NCBI GenBank assembly: GCA_900546775.1
Contig: UREM01000037.1
Coordinates: 1 to 20,212 of the forward strand
From: an uncultured Collinsella sp.
GTDB lineage: Bacteria > Actinomycetota > Coriobacteriia > Coriobacteriales > Coriobacteriaceae
Reading direction: 5' to 3'
DNA length: 20,212 nt
Every line of letters begins with the position of its first letter. Position 1 is the stretch's first letter. Positions 1 to 10,063 of the stretch are shown here, one piece after another. The translations under genes were made by a program, and so were the position numbers. Under the pieces are notes generated by a model, which saw only the letters and a program-made list of their open reading frames with translations, did no database searches and was not told the DNA's origin.

Positions 1-381
1 GATATCCTCGCAGCACTGGTGCGTGGCGCCGTCCTCGCCCACCGAGATGCCGGCGTGCGTGGCACCGATCTTAACGTTGAGGTGCGGGTAGCCGATGGAG
101 TTGCGGACCTGCTCAAAGGCGCGACCGGCAGCGAACATGGCAAAGGTACTCGCGAAGGCAACACGACCAGTGGTCGCGATACCGGCGGCGACGCCCATAA
201 GGTTGCTCTCGGCAATGCCCACATCGAAGAAGCGGTCGGGGCAAGCGGCCTTAAACTTACCGGTCTGCGTGGCGGCGGCCAGGTCGGCGTCGAGGACCAC
301 AAAGTCATCGTGCTCGTTGGCGAGCTCGACGAGGGCCTCGCCGTAGCTTACACGCGTGGCGATTTTCTTGACGTCTGCCAT
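1..381 (-). CDS. Transketolase, C-terminal subunit (partial, cut by window edge)
   Basis: The 127 visible residues are the N-terminal end of the pyrimidine-binding/C-terminal half of a split transketolase; the rest lies beyond base 1. Seen: the protein begins [17 protein letters not shown] and contains [13 protein letters not shown], the [19 protein letters not shown] segment (its Glu is the family's ThDP-activating residue) and [14 protein letters not shown], all typical of transketolase. It partners the N-terminal subunit encoded just upstream: one base separates that gene's TAG from this ATG, and GGAGAGGAG sits in the end of the upstream gene, so translation is probably coupled. Role from family knowledge: transfer of two-carbon ketol units in the non-oxidative pentose phosphate pathway, in the cytoplasm. 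A 1-deoxyxylulose-5-phosphate synthase is unlikely because DXS is a single chain. Confidence 0.93.
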   Translation of the reverse strand, partial: MADVKKIATRVSYGEALVELANEHDDFVVLDADLAAATQTGKFKAACPDRFFDVGIAESNLMGVAAGIATTGRVAFASTFAMFAAGRAFEQVRNSIGYPHLNVKIGATHAGISVGEDGATHQCCEDI

Positions 382-382
382 C

Positions 383-1213
383 CTAGAGCTCCTCTCCGGC
401 GGCCGTGAGCTCTGCCATGGCCTGCTCAAACTGTTCATCGTTGGGGGCCTTGCCGTGCCAGCCAACCTGGTTCTCCATAAAGGACACGCCCTTGCCCTTT
501 GTGGTCTCGGCGATAATGGCGGTCGGCTGCCCCTTGGTGGCGCGAGCCTCGGCAAAGGCGGCGCGGATCTGGTCGAAGTCGTTGCCGTCGGCGAGCTCAA
601 CCACGTGGAACTTGAACGCGCGGAACTTGTCGGCGAGCGGCATGGGGTCGTTGACCTCCTCGACGGGACCGTCAATCTGAAGGCCGTTGTGGTCGACGAT
701 CACGCAGAGGTTATCGAGCTGCTGGTTGCCGGCAAACATGGCGGCCTCCCAGACCTGGCCCTCCTCGCTCTCGCCATCACCCAGCAGGGCGTACGTGCGA
801 TAAGTATCGCCCCAGTGCTTGGCGGCAACGGCCATGCCCACGGCGGCGGAAATGCCCTGGCCGAGCGAGCCGGTGGACATGTCGACGCCCGGGGTGTCGT
901 TCATGTTGGGGTGACCCTGCAGGTGGCTGCCGATGTGGCGCAGCGTCTCAAGATCCTCCTTGGGGAAGAACCCGCGCTCGGCGAGCACGGCGTACAAGCC
1001 CGGAGCGCAATGGCCCTTGGAGAGCACAAAACGGTCGCGATCGGCCTTGCGGGGATCGGACGGGTCGACGTTCATTTCCTCAAAGTACAGATAGGTCATG
1101 ATGTCGGCAGCACCGAGCGAACCGCCCGGATGGCCGGACTTGGCAGCGTGCACGCCGGTGACGATGCCCTTCCTTACCTCGTTGGCAACCTTTTTGAGCT
1201 CTTCGTCGCTCAT
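383..1213 (-). CDS. Transketolase, N-terminal (ThDP-binding) subunit
   Basis: 276 aa, the usual size for the N-terminal half of a split transketolase. Seen: [13 protein letters not shown] at about residues 26-38, LSKGH (64-68), GSLGQG (115-120), and the ThDP motif opening with GDG at 145-147 and closing with Asn176, with EEGQVWEA between. These residues bind the diphosphate and Mg of thiamine diphosphate. It forms the active enzyme with the C-terminal subunit encoded one base downstream. The start is supported by AAGGAAGG 5 bases before the ATG. Splitting transketolase into two genes is common in Actinobacteria, Firmicutes and archaea. Role: interconversion of pentose, tetrose, triose and hexose phosphates. 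Confidence 0.95.
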   Translation of the reverse strand: MSDEELKKVANEVRKGIVTGVHAAKSGHPGGSLGAADIMTYLYFEEMNVDPSDPRKADRDRFVLSKGHCAPGLYAVLAERGFFPKEDLETLRHIGSHLQGHPNMNDTPGVDMSTGSLGQGISAAVGMAVAAKHWGDTYRTYALLGDGESEEGQVWEAAMFAGNQQLDNLCVIVDHNGLQIDGPVEEVNDPMPLADKFRAFKFHVVELADGNDFDQIRAAFAEARATKGQPTAIIAETTKGKGVSFMENQVGWHGKAPNDEQFEQAMAELTAAGEEL

Positions 1214-1298
1214 TGTGCCTTCCTTTCATCCTCTTTAGACAAGATGCGCACGGCACCGAAGGTAATCCCAACACAGCCGCAATGCACGTACGTCATTC

Positions 1299-1304
1299 AT
1301 TATG
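1299..1304 (-). promoter_or_regulatory. Possible -10 box for the transketolase operon
   Basis: CATAAT reads towards the transketolase genes, about 85 bases upstream of the first start codon. No good -35 box is visible at 16-18 bases, so this is a weak call. The rest of the 207-base gap (1214-1420) is AT-richer than the genes. It has a small inverted repeat AACCG/CGGTT (about 1363-1379) downstream of the YitT gene without a U-run. Confidence 0.25.
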
Positions 1305-1420
1305 CTGGAAACTGATGGCTTTACCAGAGTTTTTATCATTATTTGAACAATTTAGCAGGCAGAACCGCTGATGAAACGGTTTATCAATGTGAACGTCTTT
1401 TGGATGGAACGCGGTCGCCC

Positions 1421-2311
1421 CTACGCGCTAATGTCCTTGAATCCCTCGCCGAAGGCTTCCGTAACGTCAGCGACCGTCACAATGGCGTGAGGATCGCGCT
1501 CGCGCACGATCGTCTTAAGGGTATTGAGCTCTCGACGGCTCACGATGACCATGATCACCGGCTTCTCGGCACCCGAATACATGCCAGTCGCCTTAAACTT
1601 GGTACAACCACGACCCAGGCCATACATAATATCGGCAGCGATATCAGGGAACTTGTCCGAGATGATGAGTACCATACGACGCTTGTTGCCACCATCGACC
1701 ACGGCATCGATCACGTAGCCGCTAATGACCATCGAAAGGCCTGCATATAGTGCATTTTCGATTGAAAAGACCGGAGCCGACAGCGCACATACGGCAACAT
1801 CGATCGCCATGACGGTCGAGCCCACGGGCAGCGAGGTATTACGCGAGATGATTTGGCCAATCGTGTCCGAGCCGCCGGTGTTGGCGCCGGCGCGCAGCAC
1901 CATGCCATAACCGATGCCCGTGATGATGCCGCCCCACATAGCGGGCAGCATCAGATCGGCATGTGCCAGCGGCGCCACAAACGGAGCGAACAGGTCGGTG
2001 AAAAAGCCCAGCAGCACAAAGCCTGTCGCCGTCTGCACCACGTAGAACATGCCGCCCTCGCGCATAACGACCAGCAGCAGCAAGGCGTTCATCACGATCG
2101 TCTGAATACCAACGGGAAGCGATAGACCGCGCGATGCGCCGACCGCCTGGATAATGGTGGCAAGGCCCGTAACGCCACCGGCAGCAAGGCCGTTAGGAAT
2201 CAAAAACAGGTCGGTCGCAATAGCGGCCAGAGCGCACCCCAACATAATCTGGGGCAGGTCGTGAAAGAAGTTCATCGAAAGAATGCGCTTAATGTCCAGA
2301 CGATATGCCAT
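1421..2311 (-). CDS. YitT family membrane protein (DUF161 plus DUF2179)
   Basis: 296 aa integral membrane protein of unknown function. Seen: about five or six hydrophobic segments in residues 20-205, the family-typical GANTGGSDT stretch (142-150), and a soluble C-terminal domain from about 213 to the end with GLGRGCTKFKATGMYSG and DPHAIVTVADVTEAFGEGF, the DUF2179 signature. The start is set at 2311 rather than an ATG eight codons upstream because GGGAGG lies 6 bases before this ATG; the upstream ATG lies inside a terminator hairpin. YitT-like proteins are annotated as putative transporters in Firmicutes and Actinobacteria, but no substrate can be read from the sequence. It is monocistronic: a terminator lies before it, and its leader overlaps that hairpin. 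Confidence 0.88.
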   Translation of the reverse strand: MAYRLDIKRILSMNFFHDLPQIMLGCALAAIATDLFLIPNGLAAGGVTGLATIIQAVGASRGLSLPVGIQTIVMNALLLLVVMREGGMFYVVQTATGFVLLGFFTDLFAPFVAPLAHADLMLPAMWGGIITGIGYGMVLRAGANTGGSDTIGQIISRNTSLPVGSTVMAIDVAVCALSAPVFSIENALYAGLSMVISGYVIDAVVDGGNKRRMVLIISDKFPDIAADIMYGLGRGCTKFKATGMYSGAEKPVIMVIVSRRELNTLKTIVRERDPHAIVTVADVTEAFGEGFKDISA

Positions 2312-2323
2312 GCTGCCTCCCTC

Positions 2324-2352
2324 AAAAAAGCGCACCCCATCGGATGCGCTTT
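2324..2352 (-). terminator. Rho-independent terminator of the secA-prfB transcript
   Basis: On the minus strand an 11-bp stem (AAAGCGCATCC with GGGTGCGCTTT, one G-U pair, loop GATG) runs straight into a T run (TTTTTT). It lies 125 bases after the prfB stop. It ends one base before the purine-rich SD of the YitT gene, so it also forms the end of the leader of that gene if transcription starts upstream. Confidence 0.82.
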
Positions 2353-2476
2353 GAACTTCTTCTTGTATTCGATTCTACCGATTCGCCGGACAAAAACCAC
2401 CCCTGCGCAGGGTTTATTCCGAATACAAACCCGTCCAACCGTTGGGCTTAGCATCGGCTTGAAGCCGCCCGATGTT
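2353..2476 (-). promoter_or_regulatory. prfB-yitT spacer with possible -10 box
   Basis: TAGAAT at about 2374-2379 (minus strand) resembles a -10 box for the YitT gene, but no clear -35 is seen. Two short palindromes are present: CGGCTTCAAGCCG just after the prfB stop (2451-2463) and CCCTGCGCAGGG (2401-2412). If transcription starts here, the transcript would include the terminator hairpin. Confidence 0.25.
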
Positions 2477-3624
2477 TTAGATCTCCGAGCCTTCTACATC
2501 GGCGTTGCCGGTAGCCCAACGGTGATAGCCAATCACAAACGGATCCAAATCGCCATCGTCAAGAACGGCCTCGACGTTGCTGGTCTCCACGCCCGTACGC
2601 AGGTCCTTAACCATCTGGTACGGGTAGAGCACGTAGCTGCGGATCTGGTTGCCAAAACCAATCGTGGTCTTGGGTCCGCGAATCTCGTCCAGGGCCTCGG
2701 CACGCTTCTCGAGCTCAATCTCGTACAGGCGAGCCTTGAGGATCTGCATGCACGCGGCCTTGTTCTGGATCTGGCTGCGCTCGTTTTGGCAGGTAACCAC
2801 AATGCCGCTGGGGAAATGCGTCACGCGCACGGCGGAGTCGGTGGTGTTTACGCCCTGGCCACCCGGGCCACTTGCGTGGTACACGTCGACGCGGATGTCG
2901 TCGGGGTTGATCTCGATATCGATATCGTCGGGCAGCACCGGAATGACCTCGACGCCGGCAAACGTGGTCTGGCGGCGCTTCTTGTCGTCGGTGGGGCTAA
3001 TGCGCACCAGGCGGTGGACACCGGCCTCGGCGCGAAGCATGCCAAAAGCATCCTTGCCTTCGACGGTAAAGGTCGCGCGATCAATGCCAATGACCTCGGC
3101 CGCGGGGCAATCGTTGATGGTGACCTTCCAACCGCGGCGCTGGCAGTACTTCATGTACATCTTAAAGAGCATGAAGGTCCAATCCTGGGCCTCCAAACCA
3201 CCCTGCCCGGGCTTGATGGTCACGATCGCGTCGCCATGGTCGAACTCCCCGGTAAACCAGCTCGCAAGCTCAAGCTCGTCGATGGCGCGGGCCAGGCGTT
3301 CTGCCGTAGCGGCAGCCTCCTCGCGCAATGCGACGACGTCGGGGTCATCCCCCATCTCCTCGGCAAGCTCCAGCGCAGCGCGGGCATCGGAAAGCTCGCC
3401 GCGCGCGGTGTCCACGGCAGCGATGTCTTCCTTGGTGCGCGCGATCTCCTCCATCGTGGCGCGAGCGGCATCGGCGTCGTCCCAAAAGCCCGGGGCGACG
3501 CTTTTGGCCTCGAGCTCCGTTACGCGGGTGCGCTTCTCGTCCAAATGGAGGTACGACTCAACCTCACCGAGCCGGTCCGCAAACGCGTCCAGCTCGGCGG
3601 GCGTTACCTCTAAAGCCTCAGCCA

Positions 3625-3625
<1 letters not shown>
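2477..3625 (-). CDS. prfB: Peptide chain release factor 2 (RF2)
   Basis: 382 aa, normal length for RF2. It recognises UGA and UAA in the ribosomal A site and triggers peptide release. Seen: an N-terminal coiled helical domain (about 1-120); KPGQGGLEAQDW (138-149); the GGQ catalytic loop SGPGGQGVN with GGQ at 255-257; and the C-terminal RSYVLYPYQMVKDLRTG typical of RF2 rather than RF1. The stop-recognition tripeptide, SPF in studied RF2s, reads SPT here (residues 210-212, in VRISPTDDKKRR), which is odd. The reading frame is continuous, so the programmed +1 frameshift used by many RF2 genes is absent. The ATG overlaps the secA stop by one base (TAATG), indicating coupled translation; secA-prfB is a common pair in Gram-positives. 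Confidence 0.96.
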
Positions 3626-6432
<2,807 letters not shown>

Positions 6433-6493
6433 GTGGTTTTCCTTTTTGGCCATCGCCCACGCCGTGCAGCTGCGGGCGAGTTAAACACAGATG

Positions 6494-6499
6494 ATTGTA
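6494..6499 (-). promoter_or_regulatory. secA: Possible -10 box of the secA-prfB operon
   Basis: TACAAT, five of six matches to the consensus, lies about 60 bases upstream of the secA start on the minus strand. No convincing -35 is seen at 16-18 bases. The same hexamer lies in front of two other genes in this window (14246-14251 and 20025-20030). A separate promoter is needed because a strong terminator stands between rpmE and secA. Confidence 0.3.
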
Positions 6500-6565
6500 C
6501 TTTAGCCAAACAAGGCGCGGCCTATACGGTCGACCTCGACCGCCACGTAATAACTATGACCAACC

Positions 6566-6659
6566 TGCCACAATGGGACAGGTTTATTTTGGCAAGTTTT
6601 ATCTGAGCAAACGCCGTCTCTCTGCCATGTGGTGCCACGGGGACAGGTTAGTTTGCACC
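6566..6659. repeat. Two GGGACAGGTT repeat units (REP-like)
   Basis: Two 29-base units, 6566-6594 and 6631-6659, lie in the rpmE-secA spacer. Each contains TGCCAC, then GGGACAGGTT, then a TTT run, and each is bounded by short inverted ends: TGCCA/TGGCA in the first, GGTGC/GCACC in the second. Similar GGGGAC cores occur at 17042-17160 and 20104-20138. I infer a dispersed intergenic family like REP elements mobilised by Y1 (RAYT) transposases. No transposase is in the window. The remaining 6433-6739 spacer holds the secA leader and the rpmE terminator. Confidence 0.5.
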
Positions 6660-6661
6660 AA

Positions 6662-6704
6662 TAAAAAGAAAAGGGCCGCGCACCCAAACGGATGCACGGC
6701 CCTT
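6662..6704 (-). terminator. Rho-independent terminator of rpmE
   Basis: On the minus strand a 15-bp stem (AAGGGCCGTGCATCC with GGGTGCGCGGCCCTT, two G-U pairs, GTTT loop, 6671-6704) is followed by TTCTTTTTA. It lies 36 bases after the rpmE stop. Its top half is nearly identical to the terminator at 2324-2352. Confidence 0.9.
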
Positions 6705-6739
6705 ATGCCATGAATGCGAGTGATTCCGCGGCGAGCTAT

Positions 6740-7165
6740 TTACTCAGCAGCCTCGGTGGTCTCGGCCTCGGCAGCGGCCTCCTCGACGGGAGCCTCTGCG
6801 GGAGCCTCGGCAGCCTGCTTGGCAGCCTCCTCGGCGAACTTAGCAGCACGCTTAGCCTTCTCGGCGGCCTTAGCCTCAGCGGCGGCCTTGCGAGCGGCCT
6901 CGGCCTCAGCAGCCTTGGCGGCCTTGGCAGCCTTGGCCTCCTCAGCCTTCTTGAGCTGGGCGGCAGCGGCGCCACCGAACTTGTCGGCGAAGCGCTGGAC
7001 GCGTCCACCGGTGTCGACGAACTTCTGCTGGCCGGTGTAGAACGGGTGGCACTCGTTGCAAAGCTCAACCTTCATCTCGGACACGGTAGCGTGCGTCTTG
7101 AAGGTGTTGCCGCAGGAGCACGTCACCGTGCACTCGACATACTGGGGATGGATACCCTGCTTCAT
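6740..7165 (-). CDS. rpmE: 50S ribosomal protein L31 with long Ala/Glu/Lys-rich C-terminal tail
   Basis: 141 aa, about twice the usual 65-90 aa. Residues 1-68 are a canonical zinc-binding (C+ type) L31: [16 protein letters not shown] with Cys16 and Cys18, [12 protein letters not shown] with Cys36 and Cys39, [14 protein letters not shown]. The zinc ligands are intact. Residues 69-141 are almost only Ala, Glu and Lys with some Arg, ending in an acidic segment with Pro, as expected for a long charged helix or a disordered tail. AAGGAG lies 7 bases before the ATG. The gene has its own promoter candidate and terminator, so it is probably monocistronic. L31 sits at the 50S central protuberance and bridges to the 30S head; what the tail does is unknown to me. 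Confidence 0.95.
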   Translation of the reverse strand: MKQGIHPQYVECTVTCSCGNTFKTHATVSEMKVELCNECHPFYTGQQKFVDTGGRVQRFADKFGGAAAAQLKKAEEAKAAKAAKAAEAEAARKAAAEAKAAEKAKRAAKFAEEAAKQAAEAPAEAPVEEAAAEAETTEAAE

Positions 7166-7215
7166 GGTAGGACTCCTTATTGGTCAGGCGCTGGTTACCG
7201 ATCAGCGCATAAGGC

Positions 7216-7236
7216 GTCTTGGTTTCCGACCAAGAC
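7216..7236 (-). promoter_or_regulatory. Hairpin in the rpmE leader
   Basis: GTCTTGGT and ACCAAGAC form a perfect 8-bp stem around a 5-base loop (7224-7228). There is no U-run behind it on the minus strand, so it is not a classical terminator. By the promoter candidate at 7250-7278 it would begin within about ten bases of the transcript 5' end, and could affect stability or autoregulation. Confidence 0.4.
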
Positions 7237-7249
7237 AACAAACTCGGCT

Positions 7250-7278
7250 ATGGTACCACGGCGCCGCGTGTCCCACAA
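7250..7278 (-). promoter_or_regulatory. rpmE: Promoter candidate for rpmE
   Basis: TTGTGG (7273-7278) and TACCAT (7250-7255) on the minus strand are spaced by exactly 17 bases, and the first three bases of the -35 are consensus. The predicted start lies near 7243, giving a leader of about 78 bases. Confidence 0.45.
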
Positions 7279-7351
7279 AAGGTTCACGGTCTTTTCGGAA
7301 CGACACGAGCTGGACCTTAAATATCAACTTCATCCGAACACTCCCCCACAT

Positions 7352-9160
7352 TCATCTCTCGTATGTATCGAGGTATTCCTGCTTGAGCGTCTGCGAGGAC
7401 GACTTGATCTTTTCCACGAGCGTGCCGGCCTCGATGAAGTAGAACGAGTCGGTGAGGTCTGCCAGGTCGTCGAGCAGATGGCTTGAAATGAGCACGCTGC
7501 GTCCCCGCGCCACCTCGCTGCGCATCGCGTCGCAGGAGGTTTTCCGCTTTCCCGGATCGAGGCCGTTCAGCGGTTCATCGAGGATAAGGTACGGGCAATC
7601 GGTCGCTATCGCCATGGCAAGCTTTACCTGCTGCTTCATTCCTGTCGAGAGTTTACGGGTCGGCTTGTCGAGATATGGGGAGATTCCGAGGGAGCTGCAG
7701 AGCGAGTCGATGTCGGCGGCCGATTTCCACGCCTCCCTAACGAAAGCAAGGTGCTCGATGGCCGATAGCGTGGGGTAGAGATCCGCGCTGCCCGAAGAGC
7801 TCAGGTAGACGAGTTCTGCAAATTCGGCTGATCGACGTTGGCTGATTCCGTCTGCCGCCAGGCTTCCCGAGTGGATGCGGGTGGGAAATTGGCCCGACAG
7901 CGCTTCTAGAAGGGTGGTTTTCCCCGAGCCGTTGGGAGCAACGAGGCCCGCCGCCGTTCCCGGGCCCAGGAAAAGCGATCCGATTGAAAGTATCGTCGTG
8001 CTTCCGTATCCCACGCTCGCGTCCAGAAGCTCGAGCCCATGGTGCATTCTCGCGGGTCCAGACTGTTTGGGCGAACGTGTCGCAACGGCGCCGACCGCAA
8101 AAAAGACCGCGACGTATGCCAGGGCCACGGCAAGCATCGATGCGCTGCCTGAACCGGAGCCAATGAATTCTGTCGGGAAGCATCCTACGTAGCCCGTGGC
8201 CTCGATAGGCGAGAACACGGCCAGCGGCAGGAGCCCGAGCACGGCATTATGCTCCAGCGCCGAATCGGACAGCAACGGGAATGCCGGGGCCGCGACAAGC
8301 AGCGCTGAGGCAAGGGGGCCCGCGAGGACGCGCCTCGTTGCGGTCGATAGGACGGCGGAGCAAACGGATATCAAGGTTCCGCCCGCAAGCAGCGCGAGAA
8401 GCAGGGTCGTGAAGACGTTTCCCGCGGTCGTGGTGGTAAGCGCGCCGTCATGGAAGAAGGCGATCGGGTACCCAATTTGCCCGAAGCCGTTTAGGGCCAA
8501 GGCGTAAATGCCCCCGGGTGCGAGGCCGGCGAGGAGCATCGCGGTCCCCGCGGCGATTATCGAAAACACGATCTGGATAAGGCGCCGGAATTTGGGCGCG
8601 GGCGCCTTCGCCGCCAGGGTCGCAGGCCTTGTGGCGCCGAGCACGAGTATCGACGAGAGAAAGAAGGGGATGAAGGGAAGGAAAGACGGCGCCGTGGCAA
8701 TGGCGTAAGGCAGGAAGGAAAGGAATGGCAGGTCGTTTGCGGAGGCCGGGATATCCGTGATGCCGGAGCTGCTCAGGGCACGGCAATACGCGAGGTCTGC
8801 GTCATTGGTCTCTCGGTCTCCCACGATGGACCCGGATTGGAAGCCTTCGTCCATGAGCGCGTAGTAGCTCTCGGCAGAATCGAGAAAGGCGGCGTCGGTT
8901 TGAGCGGCAAGGGCGGCGTTCGCGTATCTTGCAAGCTCCGCGTCAGCTTGCTGCTCTGGCGATAGGTCTGTGCCGTTGGCCTGGGGTGCGCGCGTATTGA
9001 ATGCGTCGACAAAGCTCTGCATGCCCTGCTTCATAAAGAAGGGCCCGTAGATGGGTGAATTGAACGCAATGGGGACGGAAAAGGCTGCAGCGAGAACGAG
9101 CGTACAAATCCATGCGGCCTTGTCTCTTAGGATCAGTTTGAGAAGAAGTCGACAGTACAT
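7352..9160 (-). CDS. ABC-2-type permease fused to an ATP-binding domain
   Basis: 602 aa. Residues 1-370 form one permease module: TM1 (about 13-33), a large outside loop (about 34-145), then about five TM segments (150-360), with NGFGQIGYPI at 224-233. Residues 375-602 are an ABC ATPase: Walker A APNGSGKTT (408-416), signature LSTGMKQQ (504-511), Walker B YLILDEP (524-530), LNGLDP D-loop, and His561 in SSHLL. The segment where a Q-loop Gln or Glu is expected reads YLSSSG (452-457), so that residue seems missing. A fused exporter half is common in bacterial exporters, but usually of the ABCB type; this one has an ABC-2-like permease with a large loop. It follows the ATPase gene with a 153-base gap and is likely the last gene of the operon. 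The exported substrate is unknown; peptide or lipid export is a guess from the fold. Confidence 0.85.
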   Translation of the reverse strand: MYCRLLLKLILRDKAAWICTLVLAAAFSVPIAFNSPIYGPFFMKQGMQSFVDAFNTRAPQANGTDLSPEQQADAELARYANAALAAQTDAAFLDSAESYYALMDEGFQSGSIVGDRETNDADLAYCRALSSSGITDIPASANDLPFLSFLPYAIATAPSFLPFIPFFLSSILVLGATRPATLAAKAPAPKFRRLIQIVFSIIAAGTAMLLAGLAPGGIYALALNGFGQIGYPIAFFHDGALTTTTAGNVFTTLLLALLAGGTLISVCSAVLSTATRRVLAGPLASALLVAAPAFPLLSDSALEHNAVLGLLPLAVFSPIEATGYVGCFPTEFIGSGSGSASMLAVALAYVAVFFAVGAVATRSPKQSGPARMHHGLELLDASVGYGSTTILSIGSLFLGPGTAAGLVAPNGSGKTTLLEALSGQFPTRIHSGSLAADGISQRRSAEFAELVYLSSSGSADLYPTLSAIEHLAFVREAWKSAADIDSLCSSLGISPYLDKPTRKLSTGMKQQVKLAMAIATDCPYLILDEPLNGLDPGKRKTSCDAMRSEVARGRSVLISSHLLDDLADLTDSFYFIEAGTLVEKIKSSSQTLKQEYLDTYER

Positions 9161-9313
9161 TTGGAAGCACCTACGTTCCTCAAAGAATCGTTAGATTAAA
9201 AGTAACAGACCGGATGAAGATACGTGCGACGGGGGCGAGGCGAATGGCTGAGCGGTATCGATATACAGGTTCAACGGTATCACATTGGCCACATAGATTT
9301 TTAACTTGCATTT

Positions 9314-10063
9314 CTACCCGCCCTTTTCGTAGAGTCGCCGATACGTGCTTAGCGCACCCTCGGCGCGTCCGGCAGGCTTTGCGAAATGGGATCCAGGAGA
9401 CTTCGGCGCAGCATCATCTTGCGGAATGCTTCTAATGAGCCTCCCATCCTTCAAAAACAGAATCTCATCGCACAGCCTATCGACCGAATCCAAGATGTGG
9501 GATGACATGATGATGCACGTACCAGAATCGGCCAGCTTCCTGAGAATCTCGGAATGCAAGTCCACCCTGCTGGGGTCGAGCGCGTTCATGGGCTCATCTA
9601 ATAGAAGGTACCGCGCGCCCGTCGCATACGCAATCGCCAGGGTAAGCTGCTGCTTCATGCCCTGGCTCAGAGTGCGGATCCTCATCTTCGCGAACTCGCC
9701 TATCTGCGTTTGTTCCACTATCTCTTCGATATCGCGAGCATGCGGCCACATATCGCAAACCATCTTGAGGTGATCTTCCGCACGCAATCCGGGATACAGC
9801 AGCGTCCCCTCACCAGGTGCATAGAAGATCATAGAACGGACCTCTCTCGCACCCGTACCCTGCACCTCATCCAGAACGATGCTCCCGTCCACGCGAGGAC
9901 CCGGCAAACCTGCCATCGCACGCAGCAACGTCGTCTTTCCATGCCCGTTCGGAGCGACGAGACCGTAGACCGTACCCGGGGCAAACTCAGCGTTCACCGA
10001 ATCTACGAGCACCTTCCTTCCATAAGAGATCGTCAGCGTTTGAAGGTCAATCATCGAGATCAT
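9314..10063 (-). CDS. ABC transporter ATP-binding protein
   Basis: 249 aa, one nucleotide-binding domain. Seen: Walker A APNGHGKTT (37-45), signature LSQGMKQQ (132-139), Walker B YLLLDEP with D-loop NALDP (152-164), and switch His in MSSHIL. The GLVAPNG.GKTTLL and GMKQQ segments match the fused ATPase at 7352-9160, so the two NBDs are close relatives. Its first ATG overlaps the stop of the permease gene in ATGA, typical of coupled translation. A second ATG at 10054 is better spaced from AAAGGGG, so the true start may be three codons in. It should power the double permease encoded immediately upstream. A C-terminal tail of about 35 residues follows the NBD (to 249), rich in Arg, Ala and Gly. 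Confidence 0.92.
   Translation of the reverse strand: MISMIDLQTLTISYGRKVLVDSVNAEFAPGTVYGLVAPNGHGKTTLLRAMAGLPGPRVDGSIVLDEVQGTGAREVRSMIFYAPGEGTLLYPGLRAEDHLKMVCDMWPHARDIEEIVEQTQIGEFAKMRIRTLSQGMKQQLTLAIAYATGARYLLLDEPMNALDPSRVDLHSEILRKLADSGTCIIMSSHILDSVDRLCDEILFLKDGRLIRSIPQDDAAPKSPGSHFAKPAGRAEGALSTYRRLYEKGG

Noticed and set aside
356..1315. Long plus-strand open frame opposite the transketolase gene
   Set aside because: It mirrors the codon-biased, GC-rich sense gene, has no homology that I can recognise and no fitting SD.
2261..3613. 450-residue open frame on the plus strand opposite prfB
   Set aside because: prfB has clear GGQ and RF2 landmarks; the opposite frame is a shadow without recognisable domains.
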